From assembly GCF_019059575.1 (NCBI RefSeq), contig NW_024881519.1, positions 1,116,001 through 1,180,000 on the forward strand: a stretch of DNA of 64,000 nucleotides. Direction: 5' to 3'. Positions 53,886-63,180 of the stretch are shown here, in pieces. The translations under genes were made by a program, and so were the position numbers. Source of the DNA: Amphibalanus amphitrite. Lineage: Eukaryota; Arthropoda; Thecostraca; Balanomorpha; Balanidae. The notes under the pieces were generated by a model, which saw only the letters and a program-made list of their open reading frames with translations, was not told where the DNA came from and did not search any database. Within the stretch, counting starts at the first letter, position 1, and every line of letters begins with the position of its first letter.

Positions 53886-55187
53886 GAAATGGTATGCAGT
53901 GCTCTAGCGAGGAACATCTTGATATATGTAGTTAGGATTTTAAATGACCTTTTCCTCGATAATTAATAAGAAATTCAATAAAAAGTAAATATTTTATTGT
54001 TTGGCAAATTTTCGAACAACAGTTCATTCTCAAGCCACATGAAACAATTGACAACGAAGTTTTATAACTGCCGCCAAGCTACATTTTTTTGAATTATCAC
54101 ACGTGATGTACAAGGTGGTCTTCTTAAAATCAGAAATCTGAACTTAATCGATCATATCCCAAGCTGCTCCGAATCCACATATTCACATATACATACATAC
54201 ATGGCCATCAAAAGTAATATGCGAGCACAATCACATAAATATATACATGGTTCGTTTTGGTCGTGGTCGTGATGAATAGATCGCGTAGCATTAAAAAAGG
54301 TGACAACAATGACAATATAAACACTTTGGAAGTCTCGTAGCAGATTATGTCGTATAAAGTTCGGTTCGGTTTAAACAATCATACAAATGCATACAACTAC
54401 TCGTAATATGCGAGCACTCTCAATTCCCATACATGAATATGGTTCGTCTTGGTCGTAGTCGTGCTAAATAGCTGATCGTGTCGCATTAAAAAAAAAGAAG
54501 ACAACAACAATAACAATACAAACACTTCGAAAGTCTCGTAATAGATCGTGTCGTAAAAGGTAGGTAAAAGGTCTTCTTTTTTTTTAATGCGACACGATCA
54601 GCTATTTAGCACGACTACGACCAAGACGAACCATATTCATGTATGGGAATTGAGAGTGCTCGCATATTACGAGTAGTTGTATGCATTTGTATGATTGTTT
54701 AAACCGAACCGAACTTTATACGACATAATCTGCTACGAGACTTCCAAAGTGTTTATATTGTCATTGTTGTCACCTTTTTTAATGCTACGCGATCTATTCA
54801 TCACGACCACGACCAAAACGAACCATGTATATATTTATGTGATTGTGCTCGCATATTACTTTTGATGGCCATGTATGTATGTATATGTGAATATGTGGAT
54901 TCGGAGCAGCTTGGGATATGATCGATTAAGTTCAGATTTCTGATTTTAAGAAGACCACCTTGTACATCACGTGTGATAATTCAAAAAAATGTAGCTTGGC
55001 GGCAGTTATAAAACTTCGTTGTCAATTGTTTCATGTGGCTTGAGAATGAACTGTTGTTCGAAAATTTGCCAAACAATAAAATATTTACTTTTTATTGAAT
55101 TTCTTATTAATTATCGAGGAAAAGGTCATTTAAAATCCTAACTACATATATCAAGATGTTCCTCGCTAGAGCACTGCATACCATTTC
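53886..55187. repeat. Inverted pair of terminal copies (5' side)
   Basis: 53886-54500 is the reverse complement of about 54575-55187, including the first codons of the ORF; centre near 54535. Non-coding, AT-rich, with (tatg)n and poly-T stretches. Confidence 0.88.
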
Positions 55188-58100
55188 TTCATACACAACA
55201 AGAAGTGACCGCCAAGAAGTGCTCACAAAAATGATGAAAAACCCAGAAAAACTAGCTAAAACGCTGTTGAGAATTGAGTTTTTAACTGCCTGCCGCAAAG
55301 CAAAGGTTAGTCCCCGTTTCATCACTGATGCCTTAAGTTCTGTAAATAAGCTATTTAGCAACAATGTCTCTGTCAAGACTAGATGTGATGTCTTTAAGAC
55401 TAACTTGCTGAACGAGTCAATCTCGGAGGCGTTCCGTACGAAGGCCTACCTTTTGAGGCAACGTAATCGACTTCTCGCGGAAACCGAAGAGTTTCTCGAA
55501 GCTCAAAGTGTCAACAACATCAGACAAACCTGCAGCCAGGTGTTCGACATCACCATACAAGAGAATCGTCCAAGACTGCTCAGGAAGTTTCAGAAACTGA
55601 TCGGACTGAAAACTTCGAACCAGAACGAAGAGAGGAGCAGTCCACCTCTGGCTCAAGATCGGGTTAAAAACTTTTCGTCACTAGACTTGCAAGCACAAGA
55701 TCTGGCGCTTCTCTCCAAGGGACCTAACTTCGCTATCACACAAAAGATATCCAGCAATATTCTATTGGAGGTGGAAAAGGGAGTCGAACGTTTAGCGTAC
55801 GCCAAACGCTGGCAAGATGAGATTCGACGGACGAATTCAAGAATGCGAAACGACACGACGCACGGACCAGCCTCGAACGGACCTCCAACGACCGGTCAGC
55901 CTGCCGAACGGCCTCCTATGACCGATCAGTCAGCTGACCAGCCTCCAGCGCCCAGCCTATCTGCTGACCGACCTCGAGCGACTAGCCAGTCTGTCAACCG
56001 ACCTCCAGCGACCGGTCAGTCTGTCGATCGACCTCCAGCGACCAACCAGTCCGTCGACCGACCTCCAGCGACCAGCCAGTTCGTCGACCGACCTCCAGCG
56101 ACCGGTCAGTCTGTCGACCGACCTCCAGCGACCAGCCAGTCCGTCGACCGACCTCCAGCGACCAGCCAGTTCGTCGACCGACCTCCAGCAACCAGCCAGT
56201 TCGTCGACCGACCTCCAGCGACCGGTCAGTCTGTCGACCGACCTCCAGCGACCGGTCAGTCCGTCGACCGATCTTCAGCGACCAGCCAGATCGTCGACCG
56301 ACCTCCAGCAACCGGTCAGTCTGTCGACCGACCTCCAGCGACCGGTCAGTCTGCTGACCGACCTCCAGCAACCAGCCAGTTCGTCGACCGACCTCCAGCG
56401 ACCGGTCAGTCTGTCGACCGACCTCCAGCGACCAGCCAGTCCGTCGACCGATCTTCAGCGACCAGCCAGATCGTCGACCGACCTCCAGCAACCGGTCAGT
56501 CTGTCGACCGACCTCCAGCGACCGGTCAGTCTGCTGACCGACCTCCAGCGACCGGTCAGTCTGTCGACCGACCTCCAGCGACCGGTCAGTCTGTCGACCG
56601 ACCTCCAGCGACCGGTCAGTCTGCTGACCAGCCTCCAGGAATGACGGCAAATGGTATGCCAAGGTTAAAGTCAGGTCTGTCTTTCAGATTCCCTGACACG
56701 GACAAAAGATTCCCCCCGCCCTCAGCTATGGAAGTTGAATGTAAGCTAAAAAAGCTAAAACAAGACGTAGTTAGGTGTTACAAAAAGCACCATGTGTCTG
56801 AGAGCAACGTAACTGAGAGTGAAATGCAGTTCTTGGACGAGATACAGAAAAACGACAACGTAGTTGTAAAGCAGAGTGACAAGTGCAAAGGTCTTATTAT
56901 CATGGATAGGACGGAGTATGTCAACAAATCTCATGCTATTTTAGACGATCGGAACAACTATGAAGCTATAGACAAGAACCCAGTACCTAAAGTCGAGGCA
57001 GAATGTAAAAGGATATTCAAGGATGTTTCTAGAGATAAGTTACCAGAGGGCACGATTAAGGAGTTGATCCCGAACCACAGCAGGACACCGGTTTTCTATG
57101 GTGTTCCGAAGGACCATAAGGAGGGGGTCCCACTCAGACCTGTTATTTCAGCTTGCGATGGTCCTACTGAAAAGATGTCATGTCTTTTAGAGCGCGTCCT
57201 GAAACAGCTACTACAATTTGTTCCAACACACTTGTGGGACACAGAACACTTTTTGAAAAGACTAGATGAACACACTCAAGAACAGGGGATCCCAAAAGGT
57301 TCCATTTTCTTTAGCATAGATGTGGTGAACCTGTACGGCAGCATTCCTATTTCGGAGGCCATTGATGCAGTCTGTGATAAGCTGGCCACCCATCTAAAAG
57401 ATGTAGACACTTTTGGGCTGTCGGTAGAGGACATTAGGAAACTGCTGCAAGAAAGCCTCACAAAGAACGTCTTTTCATTCAACAATGAGTACTACCGTCA
57501 GACACTGGGGATCGCGATGGGAAACCCTTGTGCTCCTCCCATAGCCATTCTCTTCTTGGACCAGTTTGAAAGGCGTGCCCTAGAAGGAGCCACTCACAGC
57601 CCGTCGTTCCTGGTACGCTACATTGATGATTATGCTGGAGTGTGGACTCACGGTGAGCAGACGCTCAAAGACTTCCTCGCTTACCTCAACTCCCTACATC
57701 CATCGGTAAAGTTCACTTTAGACTACTCTGACAAAGAAAAAGGAGTGCCATTTCTAGACACATTGGTGACGGTCGAGGAAAAGGACGATGTCACAAAAAT
57801 TGAGACAGAGCTCTACATCAAGCCCATGAACTCGGGCATTATCCTTCATTTCGATTCTGCACATCCAAAGTCGACCAAACTCAACGTGGCTAGAAATCAA
57901 TTTAAACGGGCTATCAGGAATTCATCAAGCAGCATGAAGGAGAGGAAAAGTGTAGAAAAGATAAGGCAGTTACTCTTAAAGAATGGCTACCCAAACCACG
58001 TCCTGAACAGGTTGCTCAGAGAGGCTAGGGGGAATAAGACTCACTCAGGAACTAGAAGGAACAGGACCCAAGAACCTTGTGATGGATTCCTCACACTTCC

Positions 58101-58611
58101 TTACGTAGATGAAAGACTGTTGTGCGAAGTTAAGAGCAAAGTGAGACAATCAGGCCTCAATGTAAAGTTAGCATGGACAAATTCACAAAAACTAAAAGAT
58201 AAACTAGTGAGGTCAGCACTATGTAAGCCCTTATGCCCAGGAGGTCAAAGATGTCACACATGCAGATCGGGGTTCTCTGGGGACTGCACGCAGAAAAACT
58301 TAGTCTATGAGATTACATGTACTGTCTGTCAAAGCAATGGGATGACCGTAACATACGTGGGAGAGACGAAGCGCCCGGTGCGCTTACGATTCAATGAACA
58401 CCTGAGGGACGCGCTCAACAAAACACATGACACCCCCATGGGAGATCATTTTCAAGAGTGCCACTCCACCCACGAAGGAGGCATTCCCCTCAAAGTACGC
58501 GTTTTGTATAAGTCGAAAGACCACCCAGATAGGAAAATCGCGGAATCCCTCCTGATCCAAAAGAAGCGCCCAAAACTCAACTCCAACATGTCTTCATGGC
58601 CCATACTATAG
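55156..58611 (+). CDS. Penelope-like reverse transcriptase with GIY-YIG endonuclease
   Basis: 1151 codons, intact. Residues 1-230: unrecognised helical region. About 240-495: some 25 decapeptide repeats (VDRPPATGQS-like). RT from about 560: CKGLIIMDRTEYV, FYGVPKDHKEGVPLRPVIS, FFSIDVVNLYGSIP (palm D), TLGIAMGNPCAPPIAILF, RYIDDYAG (DD at about 824-825), KGVPFLDT. Cys-rich stretch CKPLCPGGQRCHTC at about 1023-1037, then GIY-YIG: VYEITCTVC ... TYVGETKRPVRLR ... EH. Penelope-like enzymes copy RNA and nick DNA with this fused endonuclease. All visible catalytic motifs are present. Confidence 0.92.
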   Translation: MFLARALHTISSYTTRSDRQEVLTKMMKNPEKLAKTLLRIEFLTACRKAKVSPRFITDALSSVNKLFSNNVSVKTRCDVFKTNLLNESISEAFRTKAYLLRQRNRLLAETEEFLEAQSVNNIRQTCSQVFDITIQENRPRLLRKFQKLIGLKTSNQNEERSSPPLAQDRVKNFSSLDLQAQDLALLSKGPNFAITQKISSNILLEVEKGVERLAYAKRWQDEIRRTNSRMRNDTTHGPASNGPPTTGQPAERPPMTDQSADQPPAPSLSADRPRATSQSVNRPPATGQSVDRPPATNQSVDRPPATSQFVDRPPATGQSVDRPPATSQSVDRPPATSQFVDRPPATSQFVDRPPATGQSVDRPPATGQSVDRSSATSQIVDRPPATGQSVDRPPATGQSADRPPATSQFVDRPPATGQSVDRPPATSQSVDRSSATSQIVDRPPATGQSVDRPPATGQSADRPPATGQSVDRPPATGQSVDRPPATGQSADQPPGMTANGMPRLKSGLSFRFPDTDKRFPPPSAMEVECKLKKLKQDVVRCYKKHHVSESNVTESEMQFLDEIQKNDNVVVKQSDKCKGLIIMDRTEYVNKSHAILDDRNNYEAIDKNPVPKVEAECKRIFKDVSRDKLPEGTIKELIPNHSRTPVFYGVPKDHKEGVPLRPVISACDGPTEKMSCLLERVLKQLLQFVPTHLWDTEHFLKRLDEHTQEQGIPKGSIFFSIDVVNLYGSIPISEAIDAVCDKLATHLKDVDTFGLSVEDIRKLLQESLTKNVFSFNNEYYRQTLGIAMGNPCAPPIAILFLDQFERRALEGATHSPSFLVRYIDDYAGVWTHGEQTLKDFLAYLNSLHPSVKFTLDYSDKEKGVPFLDTLVTVEEKDDVTKIETELYIKPMNSGIILHFDSAHPKSTKLNVARNQFKRAIRNSSSSMKERKSVEKIRQLLLKNGYPNHVLNRLLREARGNKTHSGTRRNRTQEPCDGFLTLPYVDERLLCEVKSKVRQSGLNVKLAWTNSQKLKDKLVRSALCKPLCPGGQRCHTCRSGFSGDCTQKNLVYEITCTVCQSNGMTVTYVGETKRPVRLRFNEHLRDALNKTHDTPMGDHFQECHSTHEGGIPLKVRVLYKSKDHPDRKIAESLLIQKKRPKLNSNMSSWPIL
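55870..56640 (+). repeat. 30 bp coding minisatellite
   Basis: About 25 copies of gtcgaccgacctccagcgac plus ten further bases, all in frame within the Penelope-like ORF. Variants (gtcgat, atcttc, cagatc) occur in higher-order blocks, for instance 56250-56370 and 56430-56550. Confidence 0.92.
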
Positions 58612-58734
58612 AATGATAGTTGTTTGTTTTCATTATCCACTGGCTGTCATTGAAATTTGTTATGTGTGGATAATAGTTAGGTACTGCGCTTGATTCGAAG
58701 ATGTATACATATGTATGATTGTGTAAACCCTACC

Positions 58735-59368
58735 TTTTACGACACGATCTATTACGAGACTTTCGAAGTGTTTGTATTGTTATTGTTGTTGTCTTCTTTT
58801 TTTTTTAATGCGACACGATCAGCTATTTAGCACGACTACGACCAAGACGAACCATATTCATGTATGGGAATTGAGAGTGCTCGCATATTACGAGTAGTTG
58901 TATGCATTTGTATGATTGTTTAAACCGAACCGAACTTTATACGACATAATCTGCTACGAGACTTCCAAAGTGTTTATATTGTCATTGTTGTCACCTTTTT
59001 TAATGCTACGCGATCTATTCATCACGACCACGACCAAAACGAACCATGTATATATTTATGTGATTGTGCTCGCATATTACTTTTGATGGCCATGTATGTA
59101 TGTATATGTGAATATGTGGATTCGGAGCAGCTTGGGATATGATCGATTAAGTTCAGATTTCTGATTTTAAGAAGACCACCTTGTACATCACGTGTGATAA
59201 TTCAAAAAAATGTAGCTTGGCGGCAGTTATAAAACTTCGTTGTCAATTGTTTCATGTGGCTTGAGAATGAACTGTTGTTCGAAAATTTGCCAAACAATAA
59301 AATATTTACTTTTTATTGAATTTCTTATTAATTATCGAGGAAAAGGTCATTTAAAATCCTAACTACAT
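58735..59368 (+). repeat. Penelope-like 3' direct terminal copy
   Basis: Matches about 54540-55150 closely from gacacgatctattacgagac to aaaatcctaactacat; followed by the 12 bp target duplication. Confidence 0.9.
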
Positions 59369-59490
59369 ACAACAAACTAATCTTGCCATGAGATGATGTT
59401 TTTCGTACTCCAGCGTAGGTGGGTAGCCATACGGCTGCCACGGTTGACAGTGATGACGTCAGTCATCTTTTGCAAGCTCGTTAAAGATTT

Positions 59491-59563
59491 GGCCTATACG
59501 GGGATTCGAACCCCGGTCCTTTGGATTAGCGCTCCAATGCTCTACCTCTGAGCTATACAGACC
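59491..59563 (-). tRNA. tRNA-like gene, anticodon read as GCT
   Basis: 73 nt cloverleaf: acceptor GTCTGTA/TATAGGC, D stem GCTC/GAGC, anticodon stem TTGGA/TCCAA with loop GCGCTAA, short variable loop, T arm CGGGG-TTCGAAT-CCCCG. A box (tagctcagaggtagagc) and B box (ggttcgaatcc) fit pol III. Loop position 33 is C rather than U and a serine tRNA would need a long variable arm, so a tRNA-derived pseudogene is likely. Confidence 0.72.
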
Positions 59564-60410
59564 AAGTACTTTAACGAGCTTTCTGCCAAGTTTTATGCGG
59601 ATCATTCTTAGGTGTTGTTTTTATCCGCTGGGACTGAGAGCGTGAGATGATGTTTTTCGTACTCCAGCGTAGGTGGGTAGCACGGACGTATAAATAAACT
59701 GGACTGACAATCCCAATGGACCTCCTATGGAAGATAGTGAAGCCGACAAGGCGCCATTTTACGTTGCCAAAAAACCGTGCTCTGGAAGGTCATCGAGCCA
59801 ATACAATTAGAATTGCGTCCAAACGGATGATCGGATCGAGATGCTGGTGGTACCGTTCGACGGGTAATTCCTTGAGGCAGATGATGATGGATGTCACATG
59901 TCACCCGGTGTCACATGGCGCGTGCCACGTGCCGACAAACTTACAAAGGGCAAAAACCTTTAAGCGACGCTTCAAATCAAACGAAGGGCGGCACAGGTGC
60001 CAAACTCACAGGTCACATGTCCCAGTGTTCGACCACTAACATATGGTATGCTCGGCATCAGGGGGTGCGGAATGCACGCGCTAGTGGCGAAAAACATGTT
60101 TTGAGGAGGCATCCTCCGATTCCGGAAAACCTTGACCTAGGCACACCAAATTCGGCACACTGACACTACTGGACACGCGCTTTAAGGTGCTGTACAAATA
60201 GGCGTGCTGGGGTACACGGTGCACGTGCTATGCACGTGCAAACCTTTTGATGTTGCACTCTGTGTCACATATGCGGGTAGGGCAGGTAGCGCTGGCAAGC
60301 TCAGTGCCAAATTTACACACGCCACCCAGAATGCATTCCAGCATAGTTATTGAGCATATCCATCTCCTGGTGGCCCCCAAAGGTGCGCTCTGCACGTGCA
60401 AAAAAATTAT

Positions 60411-61477
60411 CCGCGCCGGGCGGTGGGGATGCTTGGACACCCTATGTGGATTTATGTAAATATCTCGAAAACGGCGTTGTGTAGCGCCGCCGTTTTTGGC
60501 ACACCTTTTCATACATCTTTTTCACACATGCTGCGTAACTTTCAGACTTAATCCACTCAAGGTTAGGTCATCAGGTTGTGTCCAAGTGACCCTACCTTAG
60601 AAAAAGTTATAGTGCCCGTCATGGCTACACAGACTGAACAATCGGTTTAAAACGTGCAGCGATTGATAAGATCAACAGTACATATATACTTAGAGTACCT
60701 ACCTCTACCTCGAAATTTCAATATCACTGACCTAGGGTTCTGTTGATTTTGCGACCTCAGACCACGAGCACGGCAAATCATTTATTTTGTCAAATTCTGG
60801 CTCCTAAACTTTTTGCTACCCAGCAACGCAAATTTACGCCTCAATCGCCGGCCAGCGCAGCATAGGCATCTTTGTTACCTACGTTGTTTGCGCCTGCAGT
60901 AGGTAATACTGTACCGCAATAACCATTATCTTCATCTTTCACCCATAGATGGCAGTAGCAAAGCGCCTGCATCTATGCTGTGCCGCAGTGCTCTTACAAT
61001 ACGAGCTGAGCAATGAGCATTGAGCAAGCAAGTGATATGGAAATCATAGGCGGCGGAACCAGGGCACCGTGTCTCCCCCTTTGATTTTCGCATTTTAACA
61101 TAGCCTGCATGGAAAGAATGGGACCAAAAGTCGGCAGTGCCCCCCTTTAATTGAAGGTGTTCCGCCGCCACTGATTGAAATTCCGAGGTAGAGGTACTCT
61201 ACGTATATACTGTTGCTCTTATCAATCGCAGCACGTTTTAAACCGATTGTTCAGTCTGTGTAGCCATGACGGGCACTATAACTTTTTCTAAGGTAGGGTC
61301 ACTTGGACGCAACCTGATGACCTAACCTTGAGTGACCTAAGTCTGAAAATTACGCAGCATGTGTGAAAAAGATGTATGAAAAGGTGTGCCAAAAACGGCG
61401 GCGCTACACAACGCCGTTTTCGAGATATTTACATAAATCCACATAGGGTGTCCAAGCATCTTCACCGCCCGGCGCGG
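60411..61477. mobile_element. AGGTCA-bearing foldback at the centre of the larger foldback
   Basis: Ends CCGCGCCGGGCGGTG in inverted orientation next to TTAT (60407-60410) and ATAA (61478-61481), i.e. drifted TTAA. Family features: a GGCGGCGC-type hairpin (60475-60495, 61395-61415) and TGACCT motifs (for instance 61319-61338). Confidence 0.7.
61045..61174. mobile_element. 130 bp hAT-type MITE
   Basis: Left cataggcggcggaaccaggg, right complement cagtggcggcggaacacc; flanks atggaaat and attgaaat agree at 7 of 8 positions. It lies in the loop of the foldback. Confidence 0.72.
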
Positions 61478-62268
61478 ATAATTTTTTGCACGTGCAGAGC
61501 GCACCTTTGGGGGCCACCAGGAGATGGATATGCTCAATAACTATGCTGGAATGCATTCTGGGTGGTGTGTGTAAATTTGGCACTTTGAGCTTGCCAGCGC
61601 TACCTGCCCTACCCGCATATGTGACACAGAGTGCAACATCAAAAGGTTTGCACGTGCATAGCACGTGCACCGTGTACCCCAGCACGCCTATTTGTACAGC
61701 ACCTTAAAGCGCGTGTCCAGTAGTGTCAGTGTGCCAAATTTGGTGTGCCTAGGTCAAGGTTTTCCGGAATCGGAGGATGCCTCCTCAAAACATGTTTTTC
61801 GCCACTAGCGCGTGCATTCCGCACCTCCTGATGCCGAGCATACCATATGTTAGTGGTCGAACACTGGGACATGTGACCTGTGAGTTTGGCACCTGTGCGG
61901 CCCTTCGTTTGATTTGAAGCGTCGCTTAAAGGTTTTTGCCCTTTGTAAGTTTGTCGGCACGTGGCACGCGCCATGTGACACCGGGTGACATGTGACATCC
62001 ATCATCATCTGCCTCAAGGAATTACCCGTCGAACGGTACCACCAGCATCTCGATCCGATCATCCATTTGGACGCAGTTCTAATTGTATTGGCTCGATGAC
62101 CTTCCAGAGCACGGTTTTTTGGCAACGTAAAATGGCGCCTTGTCGGCTTCACCTGAATGGAGGTGGATGTGGGTCCAGTTTATTTATACGTCCGTGGTGG
62201 GTAGCCATACGGCTGCCACGGTTGACAGTGATGACGTCAGTCATCTTTTGCAAGCTCGTTAAAGATTT

Positions 62269-62341
62269 GGCCTATACGGGGATTCGAACCCCGGTCCTTT
62301 GGATTAGCGCTCCAATGCTCTACCTCTGAGCTATACAGACC
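62269..62341 (-). tRNA. tRNA-like gene, anticodon read as GCT
   Basis: Same 73 nt as 59491-59563. The inverted boxing repeats ctcgttaaag and ctttaacgag lie on either side. Confidence 0.72.
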
Positions 62342-62492
62342 AATTACTTTAACGAGCTTTCTGCCAAGTTTTATGCGGATCATTCTTAGGTGTTGTTTTT
62401 ATCCGCTGGGACTGAGAGCTTTTTCGTACTCCAGCGTAGGTGGGTAGCCATACGGCTGCCACGGTTGACAGTGATGACGTCAGTCATCTTTT

Positions 62493-62565
62493 GGTCTGTA
62501 TAGCTCAGAGGTAGAGCATTGGAGCGCTAATCCAAAGGACCGGGGTTCGAATCCCCGTATAGGCC
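62493..62565 (+). tRNA. tRNA-like gene, anticodon read as GCT
   Basis: Plus-strand copy of the same 73 nt. The left unit sequence is truncated: gtcagtcatctttt runs straight into the tRNA, without the usual boxing repeat on that side. Confidence 0.72.
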
Positions 62566-62746
62566 AAATCTTTAACGAGCTTGCAAAAGATGACTGACGT
62601 CATCACTGTCAACCGTGGCAGCCGTATGGCTACCCACCTACGCTGGAGTACGAAAAACATCATCTCACGCTCTCAGTCCCAGCGGATAAAAACAACACCT
62701 AAGAATGATCCGCATAAAACTTGGCAGAAAGCTCGTTAAAGTGCTT

Positions 62747-62819
62747 GGTCTGTATAGCTCAGAGGTAGAGCATTGGAGCGCGAATCCAAAGGACCGGGGT
62801 TCGAATCCCCGTATAGGCC
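62747..62819 (+). tRNA. tRNA-like gene, anticodon read as GCG
   Basis: One base differs from the other three: the loop is GCGCGAA, which changes the apparent anticodon from GCT to GCG. Boxing repeats are present on both sides (cttctctaac variant on the right reads ctctaacgagctt). Confidence 0.7.
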
Positions 62820-62972
62820 AAATCTCTAACGAGCTTGCAAAAGATGACTGACGTCATCACTGTCAACCGTGGCAGCCGTATGGCTACCCACCTACGCTGG
62901 AGTACGAAAAACATCATCTCACGCTCTCAGTCCCAGCGGATAAAAACAACACCTAAGAATAATCTTGCCATG

Positions 62973-63180
62973 CTTGACGAGATAGAAAAGGGCATTGTCA
63001 GTGAAACAATTCTTTTAGGGGATTTCAATTTGCCCAGACTTGTGGGGGGTCTAACATCTATTACTGGGGAAACGAGGTTATTCAGGGAAAACTTTGATGA
63101 ACTATTTTTGACTCAACATGTTCTGGAGCCCACCAGAAAAGATGAAATACTTGACTTAATTTAACCAACAACGAAAGTCT
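62973..63180 (+). pseudogene. CR1 ORF2 endonuclease, second part
   Basis: Continues in phase with 53885 through the shared 12 bp: LDEIEKGIVSETILLGDFNLPRL (catalytic D/N), FRENFDELFLTQHVLEPTR, then ILDLI and a TAA stop at 63162-63164. The S-D-H motif (IGNSDHVIIRF) follows in the next open stretch. Confidence 0.86.

Larger units (their letters stand above)
53886..59368 (+). mobile_element. Penelope-like element, full structure
   Basis: 5483 bp with a 12 bp duplication acaacaaactaa (53874-53885 and 59369-59380). Order: inverted terminal copy (53886 to about 54500), direct terminal copy (about 54575-55150), one ORF (55156-58611), second direct copy (58735-59368). Direct and inverted terminal copies are the known Penelope-like arrangement. 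The ORF is intact and the repeats are near-identical, so it is recent. Confidence 0.9.
59681..62196. mobile_element. Foldback element with 8 bp duplication
   Basis: Ends CACGGACGTATAAATAAACT in inverted orientation; gtgggtag at 59673-59680 and 62197-62204. Arms of about 1.1 kb (59681-60790 and 61180-62196) are near-identical in reverse. The 8 bp duplication suggests hAT. It splits a tRNA-bearing unit. Confidence 0.85.
59391..62960. mobile_element. tRNA-bearing repeat array inserted in CR1
   Basis: Flanked by aatcttgccatg at 59379-59390 and 62961-62972, of which one copy belongs to CR1 ORF2. It contains four units of roughly 250-300 bp, each with one tRNA-like gene (two minus, two plus). Each tRNA is boxed by aagctcgttaaag / ctttaacgagctt inverted repeats and followed by gatgactgacgtcatcactg and ggcagccgtatggctaccca. 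A foldback (59681-62196) splits it. No protein. SINE-like or MITE-like; class unknown. Confidence 0.8.

Noticed and set aside
55994-56662. Minus-strand 222-codon frame
   Set aside because: Antisense of the 30 bp minisatellite in the Penelope-like ORF.
59491-62819. Functional serine tRNA cluster
   Set aside because: Apparent GCT anticodon would mean serine, but the long variable arm is absent and position 33 is C; the copies travel with a repeat unit.
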